Positions 43,372 to 52,017 of a stretch of DNA of 64,000 bases are shown here, in pieces (positions within the stretch are counted from its first letter, which is position 1; each line of letters begins with the position of its first letter). The translations under genes were made by a program, and so were the position numbers. The stretch comes from an uncultured Bacteroidia bacterium. GTDB lineage: Bacteria > Bacteroidota > Bacteroidia > Bacteroidales > F082. Under the pieces are notes generated by a model. It was not told the origin of the DNA, did no database searches, and saw only the letters and a program-made list of their open reading frames with translations. The stretch spans positions 1 to 64,000 of the forward strand of contig CACXIM010000031.1 of the NCBI GenBank assembly GCA_902767725.1, given 5' to 3'.

Positions 43372-43928
43372 AATTCATCATCCTTCCAATTCGCCACATT
43401 GTTTTCGATATAGGTGGCAACGCGGTTCAATTCGCTGTTGTCGCGGATGATGTGGTCGTGGAAACGGGGTTGCCAGGCGAAGGGGAAATCGTTTTCATTT
43501 GAAAAATGCGTGACAGCGCGTTTCAAACCTCCAATTATGACAGAGAGACGACCCTTTTTATGAGAGATTTCTTGCATGGTTTCGTTTACGGTATCGGATA
43601 ACCAGCGATTTGCATTCGCCTTTGTTGTAGAGACGGTGTGCACACCGTCTCTACATGTGGAAACAACAACCACGGCGTGAACATGATTTGGCATTATTGT
43701 ATATAATGGTATTTCGGCGTCAGGATAATGTGTTGAAACGTTTTGAAATTGTTCAGCGGTATAATTCCCAATGTCAGACAAAACCATATTTCCATCCTCA
43801 ATTTCGCCGAAAAAATGTTCACGATGTTTTGTACAGATGGTAATGAAATAGATGCCGCCGTCATAATCGTGCCATTCCGCGCGGGCGGATCCTATTCGGT
43901 ATTTGTTTTGCCATCTGTCGTCTGACAT
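43359..43928 (-). CDS. REP-associated tyrosine transposase (RAYT, Y1 HUH family)
   Basis: The 189-residue protein has the IS200/IS605-related single-strand transposase fold. The HUH motif is His82-Val-His84 in MPNHVHAVVVV and the nucleophile is Tyr173 in ATYIENN. It also starts YFITICTKHREHFFG like RAYTs. Unusually, residues 92-101 (CRDGVHTVST) are encoded by a perfect copy of the 28-bp palindrome present on both sides of this segment. RAYTs are domesticated enzymes that mobilise REP palindromes, so this is the likely mobiliser of these repeats. Confidence 0.9.
   Translation of the reverse strand: MSDDRWQNKYRIGSARAEWHDYDGGIYFITICTKHREHFFGEIEDGNMVLSDIGNYTAEQFQNVSTHYPDAEIPLYTIMPNHVHAVVVVSTCRDGVHTVSTTKANANRWLSDTVNETMQEISHKKGRLSVIIGGLKRAVTHFSNENDFPFAWQPRFHDHIIRDNSELNRVATYIENNVANWKDDEFYTP
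43627..43654. repeat. 28-bp REP-like palindrome, copy 2, inside the RAYT gene
   Basis: Identical to copies 1 and 3. It lies in the RAYT coding sequence between the HUH motif and the helical part and leaves the frame open. Confidence 0.92.
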
Positions 43929-43953
43929 TGTTGTTTATTGTTGCGGGTTGGTG

Positions 43954-43981
43954 GTAGAGACGGTGTGCACACCGTCTCTAC
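43954..43981. repeat. 28-bp REP-like palindrome, copy 3
   Basis: Identical to copies 1 and 2, 26 bases upstream of the RAYT start and 15 bases past the S9 peptidase stop. Confidence 0.92.
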
Positions 43982-43996
43982 AGGTGGGATCTGTGA

Positions 43997-44764
43997 TTAT
44001 TTCAGATACTTATCTAACCAATTGTAGAACCGTCTCTGCCACAAAATTCCGTTCTGCGGTTTCAGCACCCAGTGGTTCTCGTCGGGGAAATAGAGGAATT
44101 CCGCGTCAAGGCCGCGAAGGATGGCAGCGTTGTAGGCCTGCATTCCTTGCGTGAAGCAGATGCGGTAGTCCAAGCCGCCGTGGATGACGAGGATGGGTGC
44201 GGTCCATTTGTCGACGAAGAGGTGGGGCGAGTTGGCGTAGGTCTTGCGGACGGTGGGGTTGTTCCAGTCCCAGAAGGGGCCGCCGAGGTCCCAGTTGACG
44301 AACCACATCTCCTCGGTCTCAAGGTATTGTGCCTCAAGGTTGAACATACCGTCGTGGGCGATGAGGGCCTTGAAGCGGCCGTCGTGGTGACCCGCCAGCC
44401 AATACACGCTGAAGCCGCCGAAGCTGGCACCCACGGCGCCGAGGCGGTTCTCGTCGATGTAAGGCTCTTTCTTCAGCTCGTCGATGGCGCTGAGGTAGTC
44501 CTTCATGCATTGTCCGCCGTAGTCGCCGCTGATTTCCTCAAGCCATTCCTGACCGAAGCCGGGCAAGCCGCGACGGTTGGGGGCGACGATGATGTAGTCG
44601 TTGGCAGCCATCATCTGGAAGTTCCAACGGTAGCTCCAGAACTGGCTCACGGTGCTTTGCGGTCCACCTTCGCAATAGAGCAGGGCAGGGTATTGCTTGG
44701 TGCTGTCGAAATGCGGGGGATAGATGACCCAGGTCAGCATGTCCTTGCCGTCGGTGGTCTTCAC
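43997..44764 (-). CDS. S9 peptidase, catalytic part (split gene)
   Basis: This frame of 255 residues is the alpha/beta-hydrolase domain of a DPP IV-like S9 peptidase. The serine is in GAVGASFGGFSVYW, the aspartate in VIHGGLDYR and the histidine in DENHWV. It would start at a GTG in a GTGA overlap with the stop of the propeller part, so coupled translation is conceivable. Family members are a single chain, and some 10-15 linking residues seem missing at the junction, so a deletion with frameshift is more likely. Confidence 0.85.
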   Translation of the reverse strand: MKTTDGKDMLTWVIYPPHFDSTKQYPALLYCEGGPQSTVSQFWSYRWNFQMMAANDYIIVAPNRRGLPGFGQEWLEEISGDYGGQCMKDYLSAIDELKKEPYIDENRLGAVGASFGGFSVYWLAGHHDGRFKALIAHDGMFNLEAQYLETEEMWFVNWDLGGPFWDWNNPTVRKTYANSPHLFVDKWTAPILVIHGGLDYRICFTQGMQAYNAAILRGLDAEFLYFPDENHWVLKPQNGILWQRRFYNWLDKYLK

Positions 44765-46101
44765 CCAGCGTTCCTTACGGTGGTGATCTGCGTGGCTTCG
44801 CCCGTGGCGGGGTCGACACTGAAGAGCTCCGTCGGGTGGCTCATCGACTGGCGGCCTGCAATCAGTTTGTCGCCGTTGAAGTGCACCGAGACGTAGTTGT
44901 GTTGGCCTTCGGTCAGCTTCTTGATTTCGCCGTTTTCGATATTGAGGGCGTAGAGTTGGTCGGTGGCGTAGGCATCGCTGATGAAGTATAAGGTCTTGCT
45001 GTCATCGGCCCAGCTGAAGCCCGTGCAGCACTGGTCGAAGCGGGCGGAGTAGTCGGTCTTTTCGCCGGTCTCGAGGTCCATCACGAAGAGGCGTTGCTTG
45101 TCACTTTCGTAGCCATCGCGTTCCATGCTCTCCCAGGCCATGTATTTGCCGTCGGGCGAGATGACGGGGTTGAGGTCGTAGCCCATCATGCCTTCGGTGA
45201 GGTTCTTGCACTCACCGCTTTGGATGATGTATTGGTAGATGTCGGTGTTGGTGGAGAGGGCGTAGTCCTTGCCCACCTTCTTGCGGCAGCAATAGACGAA
45301 GCTCTTGCCGTCGGGTAGCCATTGCACCTGCTCCATGCCGCCGAAGGGACGTACGGGGGCTTCCCATTGTTCGCCGGCCATGGCGTCAAACGAAGCCTCG
45401 ATTTTGCCGCTGCTGAAGTTGCCCACGAAGATATGGCCGTAGGTGTCAACCCAGTGGTCCCAGTGACGGTACATCAAGTCGTTCATGATGCGGCCAGACG
45501 ACTTGTCGAGGTCGGGATAGATGTCGGCCACGGTCTCTTTCAGTTTCACTTCTTTGGTGAAGAGCACCTGGGCGCAGTCGGGTGAATAGAGGAAACCGTT
45601 GATGTCGTCGGGCTCGCTGGAGACGCATTGCAGGCCAGTGCCGTCGGGATTTACCTCCCAGAGTTGCATGATGTCGTCTTTCGGGGCAAGGAAGCCGATT
45701 TTCTTACCATCGGGGCGCCATTGCGGACTATATTGGCTGTCGTTGCTCACGACCAGCACCTTGTTGTCGCTGCCGTCGGCGTTCATAATATATAAGGTGG
45801 AGCCGCTACGGTTTTCTGGTACGCTATAGTAGGTCACGGCGTAGACGATCTGTTGATGGTCGGGCGAGATGCTGTATTCGCCGATGCGACCCATGGCCCA
45901 CAGCACTTCGGGCGTCATGATGTCCGACTGCAGGGTGAGCTCCGTCGGGCCGATTTTGTCTTGGGCTTTTGACGCATTTGCATCATTGGCAACGGGAGCT
46001 TTAAGATTATTTTGAGTCCCATTTTCTTTGGGTGACTGTGTGTTACATGACACGATTGAACAGGTGATCATGGCTAACAGGAATAGTTTGGTTTTTCTCA
46101 T
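44761..46101 (-). CDS. S9 peptidase, N-terminal beta-propeller part (split gene)
   Basis: The 446-residue frame starts with a lipoprotein signal (MRKTKLFLLAMITCSIVSC). It carries an eight-bladed DPP IV-type propeller with repeated PD40-like units (SPDHQQIVYAV, RPDGKKIGFLAP, SPDGKYMAWES). It ends abruptly at TTVRNAG; the downstream frame picks up at ERWVKTTDGK. As read, the protein lacks its catalytic domain. Confidence 0.85.
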   Translation of the reverse strand: MRKTKLFLLAMITCSIVSCNTQSPKENGTQNNLKAPVANDANASKAQDKIGPTELTLQSDIMTPEVLWAMGRIGEYSISPDHQQIVYAVTYYSVPENRSGSTLYIMNADGSDNKVLVVSNDSQYSPQWRPDGKKIGFLAPKDDIMQLWEVNPDGTGLQCVSSEPDDINGFLYSPDCAQVLFTKEVKLKETVADIYPDLDKSSGRIMNDLMYRHWDHWVDTYGHIFVGNFSSGKIEASFDAMAGEQWEAPVRPFGGMEQVQWLPDGKSFVYCCRKKVGKDYALSTNTDIYQYIIQSGECKNLTEGMMGYDLNPVISPDGKYMAWESMERDGYESDKQRLFVMDLETGEKTDYSARFDQCCTGFSWADDSKTLYFISDAYATDQLYALNIENGEIKKLTEGQHNYVSVHFNGDKLIAGRQSMSHPTELFSVDPATGEATQITTVRNAG

Positions 46102-46196
46102 ATTGATAAGGTTTTGAATTTGGCCGTAAAATTACAAAATAATGGCATGTGCCAAGATTTTTTTCATAAATCCTTTGCCATTTCCCTGAAATACAC

Positions 46197-46204
46197 TACT
46201 TTTG
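46197..46204 (+). promoter_or_regulatory. -7 element of efp
   Basis: TACTTTTG, 79 bases before the ATG. The 180-base gap around it shows nothing else that I recognise. Confidence 0.6.
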
Positions 46205-46282
46205 CACCTTCATTTCCTAACTATGGAATTGAGTTTTTAGTTTTAAATCTTTGAATTTTAAATCATTAAATCTGAAAATACT

Positions 46283-46846
46283 ATGTTAAGTCAAGATGTT
46301 AAGATTGGAAGCGCCGTCCGTCTGGATGGAAAGATTTATTTCTGCATTGACTTCCAACATGTTAAGCCTGGCAAGGGCAACACTATCATGCGTATCAAAC
46401 TGAAGGATGTGCTGAGCGGCAATGTTTTGGAGAAGCGTTTCGACATCGGCGTGAAGCTTGAAGATGTCCGCGTTGAGCACCGTCCCTATCAGTACCTCTA
46501 CAAGGAAGGTGAGGACTATATCTTCATGCACACCGAGACCTACGAACAGATCCCGATCGCTGGCGACAACATCACGGGCGTGAAGTTCATGAAGGAAAAC
46601 GATGTGGTTGACGTCGTCGTCGACGCTAGCACCGAGACCATCCTCTTCGCTGAAATGCCGGTGAAGACCGTGCTGCAAGTGACCTACACCGAGCCTGGTG
46701 AGAAGGGCAATACCGCCACCAACGCTCTGAAGGAAGCCACCGTCGAAACCGGCGCCATGGTCCGCGTGCCGCTGTTCATCAATACCGACGACATGATCCG
46801 CGTCGACACCCGCACGGGCGAATACTGCGAGCGTGTGAAAGCCTAA
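46283..46846 (+). CDS. efp: Elongation factor P
   Basis: EF-P relieves ribosome stalling at polyproline. This protein of 187 residues has the three-domain fold. The tip loop that reaches the peptidyl-transferase centre reads VKPGKGNTIMR, with Lys31 at the position that is modified in E. coli EF-P. No modification gene is next to it. Confidence 0.95.
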   Translation: MLSQDVKIGSAVRLDGKIYFCIDFQHVKPGKGNTIMRIKLKDVLSGNVLEKRFDIGVKLEDVRVEHRPYQYLYKEGEDYIFMHTETYEQIPIAGDNITGVKFMKENDVVDVVVDASTETILFAEMPVKTVLQVTYTEPGEKGNTATNALKEATVETGAMVRVPLFINTDDMIRVDTRTGEYCERVKA

Positions 46847-46932
46847 ACATTATCTAACCGAATGAATCCGAAGAATCCGAAGGAGGATTTCTGATGGTTT
46901 CGGATTTGTTCGGTTTGAGATAAATAAAACTG

Positions 46933-46967
46933 AAAAGTGCAGAGTTTTGTGACTTTGCACTTTTTTT
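46933..46967 (+). terminator. Intrinsic terminator after efp
   Basis: AAAGTGCA / TGCACTTT with a 14-base loop and a run of T residues. Confidence 0.75.
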
Positions 46968-46968
46968 G

Positions 46969-46976
46969 TATTTTTG
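46969..46976 (+). promoter_or_regulatory. -7 element of lpxD
   Basis: TATTTTTG right after the efp terminator, 26 bases before the ATG at 47002. Confidence 0.6.
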
Positions 46977-47001
46977 CGTTTCATTTTATAATTTCGTTTC
47001 G

Positions 47002-47943
47002 ATGAAAATCAAGAAAACTACTCTGAAAACTATCGCGGAACTCGTTGACGCTAAATACATTGGCCCTGCCAACTTTCCCATCACGGGCCTGAACGAAATC
47101 CACAAGGTGGAGGCGGGCGACATCACCTTCGTCGACCATCCGAAATACTACGCCAAGGCACTCAACTCTGCGGCGACGGTGGTTCTTATCAACAAGGAGG
47201 TAGTTTGCCCTGAAGGCAAGGCCTTGCTGCTTCACGACGACCCGTTTGACGCTTTCATGCGTATCATGCGGCATTTCCGCCCCTTTGAGCCGCAGACACA
47301 GCCCATCAGCGAATCGGCCGAGATAGGGGAGGGCACGCTCATCATGCCGGGCTCGTTCGTCGGACATCACACCGTCATCGGCAAGAACTGCCTCATCCAT
47401 CCCAATGTGACCATCTACGACCACTGCGTGATTGGTGACAACGTCATCATCCACTCGGGCAGCGTCATCGGGGCGGATGGCTATTACTTCCAGCGCCGTA
47501 ACGAAGGCTTCAAGAAGTTTGAGTCGTTTGGTCGCGTGGTCATCGCCGACGACGTGGAGATTGGCGCCCTGTGTAGTATCGACCGTGGTGTCACCTCCGA
47601 CACCATCATTGAGAGCGGCACCAAACTCGACAACCATTGCCAGATTGGCCACGACAGCTACATCGGCCATAACTGCCTCATCGGAGCCCATGCCGCCATC
47701 GCAGGCGTCACCCGCATCGAGGACGACGTCATCCTTTGGGGCCGTGTGTGCATCAACAAGGACCTGGTCATCGGCACTGGCGCGGTCGTTCTGGCAACCT
47801 CTGCCGTCGACAAGAACATCGAGCCGGGCAAGGCTGTCTTCGGTGTGCCAGCACAAGAGGTGAGGAAGCAGTGGCGCGAACAGGCCGCACTACGTCAATT
47901 GCCTGAATTCCTGAAGGAATACTATAAAACACATCAATCATAA
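47002..47943 (+). CDS. lpxD: UDP-3-O-acylglucosamine N-acyltransferase
   Basis: LpxD adds the N-linked acyl chain in lipid A synthesis. The 313-residue protein has the uridine-binding N-terminal domain (ITGLNEIHKVEAGDITFVDHPKY, read in two parts) and a left-handed beta-helix of hexapeptide repeats. The catalytic histidine region is LDNHCQIGHDSYIGHN. It is shorter than the commonest LpxD (about 345), mainly at the C-terminus, so it may be the shorter paralogue found in Bacteroidetes. The ATG at 47002 is chosen because the upstream frame overlaps the promoter box. Confidence 0.88.
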   Translation: MKIKKTTLKTIAELVDAKYIGPANFPITGLNEIHKVEAGDITFVDHPKYYAKALNSAATVVLINKEVVCPEGKALLLHDDPFDAFMRIMRHFRPFEPQTQPISESAEIGEGTLIMPGSFVGHHTVIGKNCLIHPNVTIYDHCVIGDNVIIHSGSVIGADGYYFQRRNEGFKKFESFGRVVIADDVEIGALCSIDRGVTSDTIIESGTKLDNHCQIGHDSYIGHNCLIGAHAAIAGVTRIEDDVILWGRVCINKDLVIGTGAVVLATSAVDKNIEPGKAVFGVPAQEVRKQWREQAALRQLPEFLKEYYKTHQS

Positions 47944-48020
47944 CGATGGCCTATGGCAGATGGCTAATGGCCTGCCTCTCGGTTATAGCAGGCCATAGTC
48001 ATAAGCCATGGGCCATAGTC
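47944..48020. repeat. Intergenic GGCCTATGGC word palindrome
   Basis: GGCCTATGGCAGATGGC and TAATGGCCTGC on the left face GCAGGCCATAGTC, ATAAGCCATGGGCCATAG on the right. Confidence 0.8.
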
Positions 48021-48033
48021 AAAAGAAACAAAG

Positions 48034-48951
48034 ATGAAAAGACTAGCACTACTCTTCTCGATTCTCCTTGTAGGCATGACGGCCTTCGCTCAAAACATGA
48101 AGACCTACCAATATGCTGAGCGCGACACCTTGAAGCTTAATATGGATTTCTATACGCCTGCTCAAGTGCATGACAGCACCATTTGCGTGGTCTATGTGTT
48201 CGGCGGCGGCTTTATCGGTGGTCATCGCGACGGCGAGTTTGAGAAAGCCTATTTCAAGCAATTGGTGGACGAAGGCTTCCAAGTGGCCGCCATCGACTAC
48301 CGCTTGGGCTTGAAGGGCGCCAAAAACCTCAGTGTTTTCAACTCCGATCCTTTGAAGGATGCCGTCAACATGGCGGCGGAAGATGCCATTTCAGCCATAT
48401 CCTATTTGCTTGAACATGCCAAGGAACTGAAGGTGAACAAGGACTATATTGTGATGGTCGGTTCCAGCGCGGGTGCCATCACCTCTTTGCAGGTGGACTA
48501 TGCCCTCTGCAACGGCTTCCTGAACTATGACATCCTGCCCAAAGACTTCCGTCTGGCTGGCGTGGTGTCGTATGCTGGCGCCATCTTCTCCAAGGAAGGC
48601 AAGGTGAAATACCGCAACCATGCGCCTGCTCCGACCATGTTCTATCACGGCACTTCTGACAAACTGGTGCCTTACAAGCAACTCAAGTTCTTCAATACCG
48701 GTTTCTTCGGGACCGATGCCTTGGTGAAACGCTTTGTGGAGTTTGGCTATCCTTATTATGCCCGCCGTTTTGAGGGCTATGGTCACAGCGTCGCTGCTGC
48801 AGGCCCGTTGACGGTCGACGACCTCCTGTGGTTCTGCCGCCATTATGTGCTTAAAAAGGAGCGCATCCAGGTGGATGGTACTTATCAGAACCTTGACCCT
48901 CAAACCATGCCGGCATTCGACTTATACACACCAGGTGATTTGTATAAGTGA
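48034..48951 (+). CDS. Secreted alpha/beta-hydrolase (carboxylesterase-like)
   Basis: The 305-residue protein has a signal peptide (MKRLALLFSILLVGMTAFAQ). The oxyanion block VYVFGGGFIGG, the nucleophile elbow VGSSAGA and a late histidine (GYGHSVA) complete an esterase/lipase triad of the hormone-sensitive-lipase type. The natural ester is unknown. It is followed on the same strand by a DUF481-type outer-membrane protein gene. Confidence 0.85.
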   Translation: MKRLALLFSILLVGMTAFAQNMKTYQYAERDTLKLNMDFYTPAQVHDSTICVVYVFGGGFIGGHRDGEFEKAYFKQLVDEGFQVAAIDYRLGLKGAKNLSVFNSDPLKDAVNMAAEDAISAISYLLEHAKELKVNKDYIVMVGSSAGAITSLQVDYALCNGFLNYDILPKDFRLAGVVSYAGAIFSKEGKVKYRNHAPAPTMFYHGTSDKLVPYKQLKFFNTGFFGTDALVKRFVEFGYPYYARRFEGYGHSVAAAGPLTVDDLLWFCRHYVLKKERIQVDGTYQNLDPQTMPAFDLYTPGDLYK

Positions 48952-48977
48952 TTGGTTTTCGTTTTTAACAACTAGAA

Positions 48978-49727
48978 ATGAACAAACTACGGCTTTCTGT
49001 TTTTGTGTTGTTGGTCTTCAGCGTGTTCTGTGCCAAGGCGCAAAACAAATGGCATTATAATTTTGGGCTTGGAGCCTCGCTCAACACGGGCAACGTCAAT
49101 AACTGCAACCTCAGCAACGATGGCGCCGTTGAACGCAACGATAGCCTGATTGCCTTCGATGCCCACTACAAACTGTTCTACAGCTCCCTCATCGACAGGA
49201 ATGCCGCCGAACAGCAATGGAAAGAGACCAACTTCGAAATCAACGGCGGCGTAAAAATGGATTTGTTCCAGTTTGATAAGTACTCTCCGTTTTTGGCCTG
49301 TGAGATGCTGACCAACAAATACAAGGGCTACGACCTCAGGCTGAGCGGACTCATCGGAATGAAATACCGCATCTACACCGTTCCTGGGTTCTGCGACTAT
49401 TCCATCAGTGTGGCCTTTGTTTACGATTGGACCGACTTCACCGACGAGACGCATCTTCTCAACAACAACTACCGTATCTCGATTCGCCCAAAAATCAAGC
49501 AAAGACTGGCTGAAAACCTAACGTTATTGCATGCCACATTCTACCAGCCTTCGGTGCTCGATTTCGGTGATTACATCATCATGAGCTCCACCAAGCTGCA
49601 AACCCAAATCACGCGGAAGGTTTTCATCGACATCGCGTTCTCCTACGAGTATCGCAGCCGAGTCCCTGCCGAAAACTATAAGAAACACGACTTCCTTTCG
49701 GAGGTCTCGGTTAGGTTTAAATATTGA
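48978..49727 (+). CDS. DUF481-like outer-membrane beta-barrel protein
   Basis: The product of 249 residues has a signal peptide ending AKAQ and a series of amphipathic strands that end in a terminal aromatic residue (VRFKY), typical of outer-membrane barrels. The opening NFGLGASLNTGNVNNCNLS resembles DUF481 (YdiY-type) proteins. Function unknown. Confidence 0.72.
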   Translation: MNKLRLSVFVLLVFSVFCAKAQNKWHYNFGLGASLNTGNVNNCNLSNDGAVERNDSLIAFDAHYKLFYSSLIDRNAAEQQWKETNFEINGGVKMDLFQFDKYSPFLACEMLTNKYKGYDLRLSGLIGMKYRIYTVPGFCDYSISVAFVYDWTDFTDETHLLNNNYRISIRPKIKQRLAENLTLLHATFYQPSVLDFGDYIIMSSTKLQTQITRKVFIDIAFSYEYRSRVPAENYKKHDFLSEVSVRFKY

Positions 49728-49739
49728 ATGAATGAGAGT

Positions 49740-49816
49740 TTTTGACTATACAATAGACTCGAGACTTTAAGACGCGGGACAATAGCCCGTCTCGTGTCCC
49801 TAAGTCCCGCGTCTAG
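49740..49816. repeat. Intergenic GACGCGGGAC word palindrome
   Basis: GACTCGAGAC and AGACGCGGGAC on the left face GTCTCGTGTC and GTCCCGCGTCTAGTGTC on the right. It lies in front of the DPP III gene. Confidence 0.75.
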
Positions 49817-49861
49817 TGTCAAATGTAGTTGCATACAAAACATTTTCTAATAACCAAAAAA

Positions 49862-51916
49862 ATGAAAAAACTGATGATTTGCATTGGAATGGCTGCCGCT
49901 CTGGTGGGTTGTGCCCCGAAAGAGGAGAAACCCGCTGAACAGCCCCAGCCCAAAGAAGAATTCAAGTATCTGGTGGACGAGTTCGCCGATTTGAGGATCA
50001 TGCGTTACCAAATTCCCGAATGGGACCAACTGACGCTGCAACAGAAAAGCTACATCTATTATTTGGGTGAAGCCGCCAAATGTGGTCGCGACATCCTTGC
50101 CGACCAGAACTTCAAGTACAACCTAGTGGTCCGTAAGACCATCGAGGCCATGCTGAATTCGTATCAAGGCGACCGCGAAAGTGCCGATTTCCAGAACTTC
50201 GTGATCTATGCCAAGCGTGTGTTCTTCAGCAACGGCATCCATCACCATTATGCCGAGGACAAGTTTTTCCCTGAGGTCAGCGAAGCCTATTTCGCCGACT
50301 TGATTAAAGGCAGCGACGCCAGCCTGCTCCCGCTCAACGAGGGCGAGACCGTCGACGACTTTATCGCCTTCCTGACGCCCGTGGTCTTCGACAAGGAGCT
50401 CTACAAGATGCGCCGCAGCAGCGAGGACGACATCATTGTCAACTCGGCGGTGAACTTCTATGAAGGCGACATCAAGAAGGCCGATGTGGAAGCCTTCTAC
50501 AACAAGATGCGCAAGCCCAACGACGACACGCCTATTAGCTATGGACTGAACTCCAAGCTGGTGAAGGAAAACGGCAAGATCTATGAAGACGTTTACAAGG
50601 CCGACGGCCTGTATGGCGAGGCCATCCAAGCCATCATCGGCTGGCTGCAGAAGGCCAACGAAGTGGCGGAGAACGACAGCCAACGCAACTACACGCAAAA
50701 GCTCATCGAGTATTACACTACAGGCGACCTGAAGAAATGGGACGAGTACAACATCGCTTGGGTGCAGGACTCCGTCTCGCACATCGACTTCGTGAATGGC
50801 TTCATCGAAGACTATGGCGACCCGATGGGCATGAAGGCCACTTGGGAGGCCATCGTCGACTATAAGGACCTTGAGGCTACCGTGCGATCCAATACCATCA
50901 GCGAGAACGCGCAGTGGTTTGAGGACCATTCTCCTGTCGACCCACGCTTCAAGAAAGAGGAGTGCAAAGGTGTGTCGGCCAAAAGCATCATTGTCACCAC
51001 GCTGGGTGGCGATTGCTTCCCCTCGCCCCCGATTGGCATCAACCTGCCCAACGCCGACTGGATCCGCAAGGAATATGGCTCCAAGTCGGTGACCATCACC
51101 AACCTTATGGAAGCTTACGACAAGGCGGCCGACGAATGCCCGAGAAGTGCCCTCAAAGAGTTTGCCTACACGCAGGAAGAGGTCGACCTCTGCAAGAAAT
51201 ACGGCTCCGATGCCGATGTGGTGCACACCAACCTGCATGAGTGCTTGGGTCACGGCTCAGGCAAGCTGCTGCCTGGTACGCAGCCTGGCGCCTTGAAGGA
51301 GTTCAGCTCGACGCTGGAGGAAGCCCGTGCCGACCTCTTCGGTCTGTACTATCTGGCAGAGCCGAGGATGGTGGAGTTGGGTGTGATGCCCGATGCCGAG
51401 GCCTATAAGGCCGAGTACTGCTCCTATATCCGCAACGGCATGATGTCGCAGCTGGCTCGCGTGGAGTTGGGCAAGGACGTCACCGAGGCGCACATGCAGA
51501 ACCGCAAGCTCGTCTCGGAGTGGTGCTACGAGCATGGCAAGGACGCCAATGTCATCGAGAAGAAGGTGGAGAACGGCAAGACCTACTTCGTCATCAACGA
51601 CTTCGAAGCTTTGCGTGGTTTGTTTGGCGAGCTGTTGGCCGAGATCCAGCGCATCAAGAGCGAAGGCGACTATGCCGCAGGCAAGGCCATCGTGGAGAAG
51701 TACGCTGTCAAGGTTGACCCCGAACTGCACAAGGAAGTCAAGGAGCGTTACAACGCCTTGGGCTTGAAGCCCTACGGTGGTTTCATCAATCCCGAGATTG
51801 TGCCTGTCGTTGAAAACGGCCAGGTGGTCGATTACAAAGTCGAGTATCCTTCCGATTTCGTGGCACAGCACTTGAAATATGGCAAGGAATATAGTTTCCT
51901 GAAGGCGAAGCACTAA
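49862..51916 (+). CDS. Dipeptidyl peptidase III (M49) lipoprotein
   Basis: The protein of 684 residues has a lipoprotein signal with lipobox LVGC. It carries the M49 zinc motif HECLGH (His459 to His464) and the second motif EEARAD with Glu487 about 24 residues later. M49 enzymes remove N-terminal dipeptides from oligopeptides. The ATG at 49862 is chosen over one 11 codons upstream because it gives the signal peptide. Bacteroidetes members have this same HExxGH form. Confidence 0.92.
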   Translation: MKKLMICIGMAAALVGCAPKEEKPAEQPQPKEEFKYLVDEFADLRIMRYQIPEWDQLTLQQKSYIYYLGEAAKCGRDILADQNFKYNLVVRKTIEAMLNSYQGDRESADFQNFVIYAKRVFFSNGIHHHYAEDKFFPEVSEAYFADLIKGSDASLLPLNEGETVDDFIAFLTPVVFDKELYKMRRSSEDDIIVNSAVNFYEGDIKKADVEAFYNKMRKPNDDTPISYGLNSKLVKENGKIYEDVYKADGLYGEAIQAIIGWLQKANEVAENDSQRNYTQKLIEYYTTGDLKKWDEYNIAWVQDSVSHIDFVNGFIEDYGDPMGMKATWEAIVDYKDLEATVRSNTISENAQWFEDHSPVDPRFKKEECKGVSAKSIIVTTLGGDCFPSPPIGINLPNADWIRKEYGSKSVTITNLMEAYDKAADECPRSALKEFAYTQEEVDLCKKYGSDADVVHTNLHECLGHGSGKLLPGTQPGALKEFSSTLEEARADLFGLYYLAEPRMVELGVMPDAEAYKAEYCSYIRNGMMSQLARVELGKDVTEAHMQNRKLVSEWCYEHGKDANVIEKKVENGKTYFVINDFEALRGLFGELLAEIQRIKSEGDYAAGKAIVEKYAVKVDPELHKEVKERYNALGLKPYGGFINPEIVPVVENGQVVDYKVEYPSDFVAQHLKYGKEYSFLKAKH

Positions 51917-51935
51917 TTTCAAAATAATAAACGCA

Positions 51936-51972
51936 AAGAGTCCTCGGCATCGTGATGTCGAGGACTTTTTTG
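51936..51972 (+). terminator. Intrinsic terminator after the DPP III gene
   Basis: AGTCCTCG / CGAGGACT, followed by six T residues. Confidence 0.8.
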
Positions 51973-52017
51973 TAGATCAATTTTTTTTCCTATCTTTACC
52001 GCCTCAAAACAAACACC

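Noticed and set aside
44740..44790. Programmed ribosomal frameshift in the S9 peptidase
   Set aside because: No slippery run is present at the joint and linker residues seem to be missing, which fits a deletion better.
44072..44896. A 274-codon plus-strand frame across the split S9 peptidase
   Set aside because: It is a shadow of the catalytic domain on the other strand and has no known motif.
50123..51253. A 376-codon minus-strand frame opposite the DPP III gene
   Set aside because: The plus strand has the M49 motifs and a lipoprotein signal; the antisense frame has no family features.
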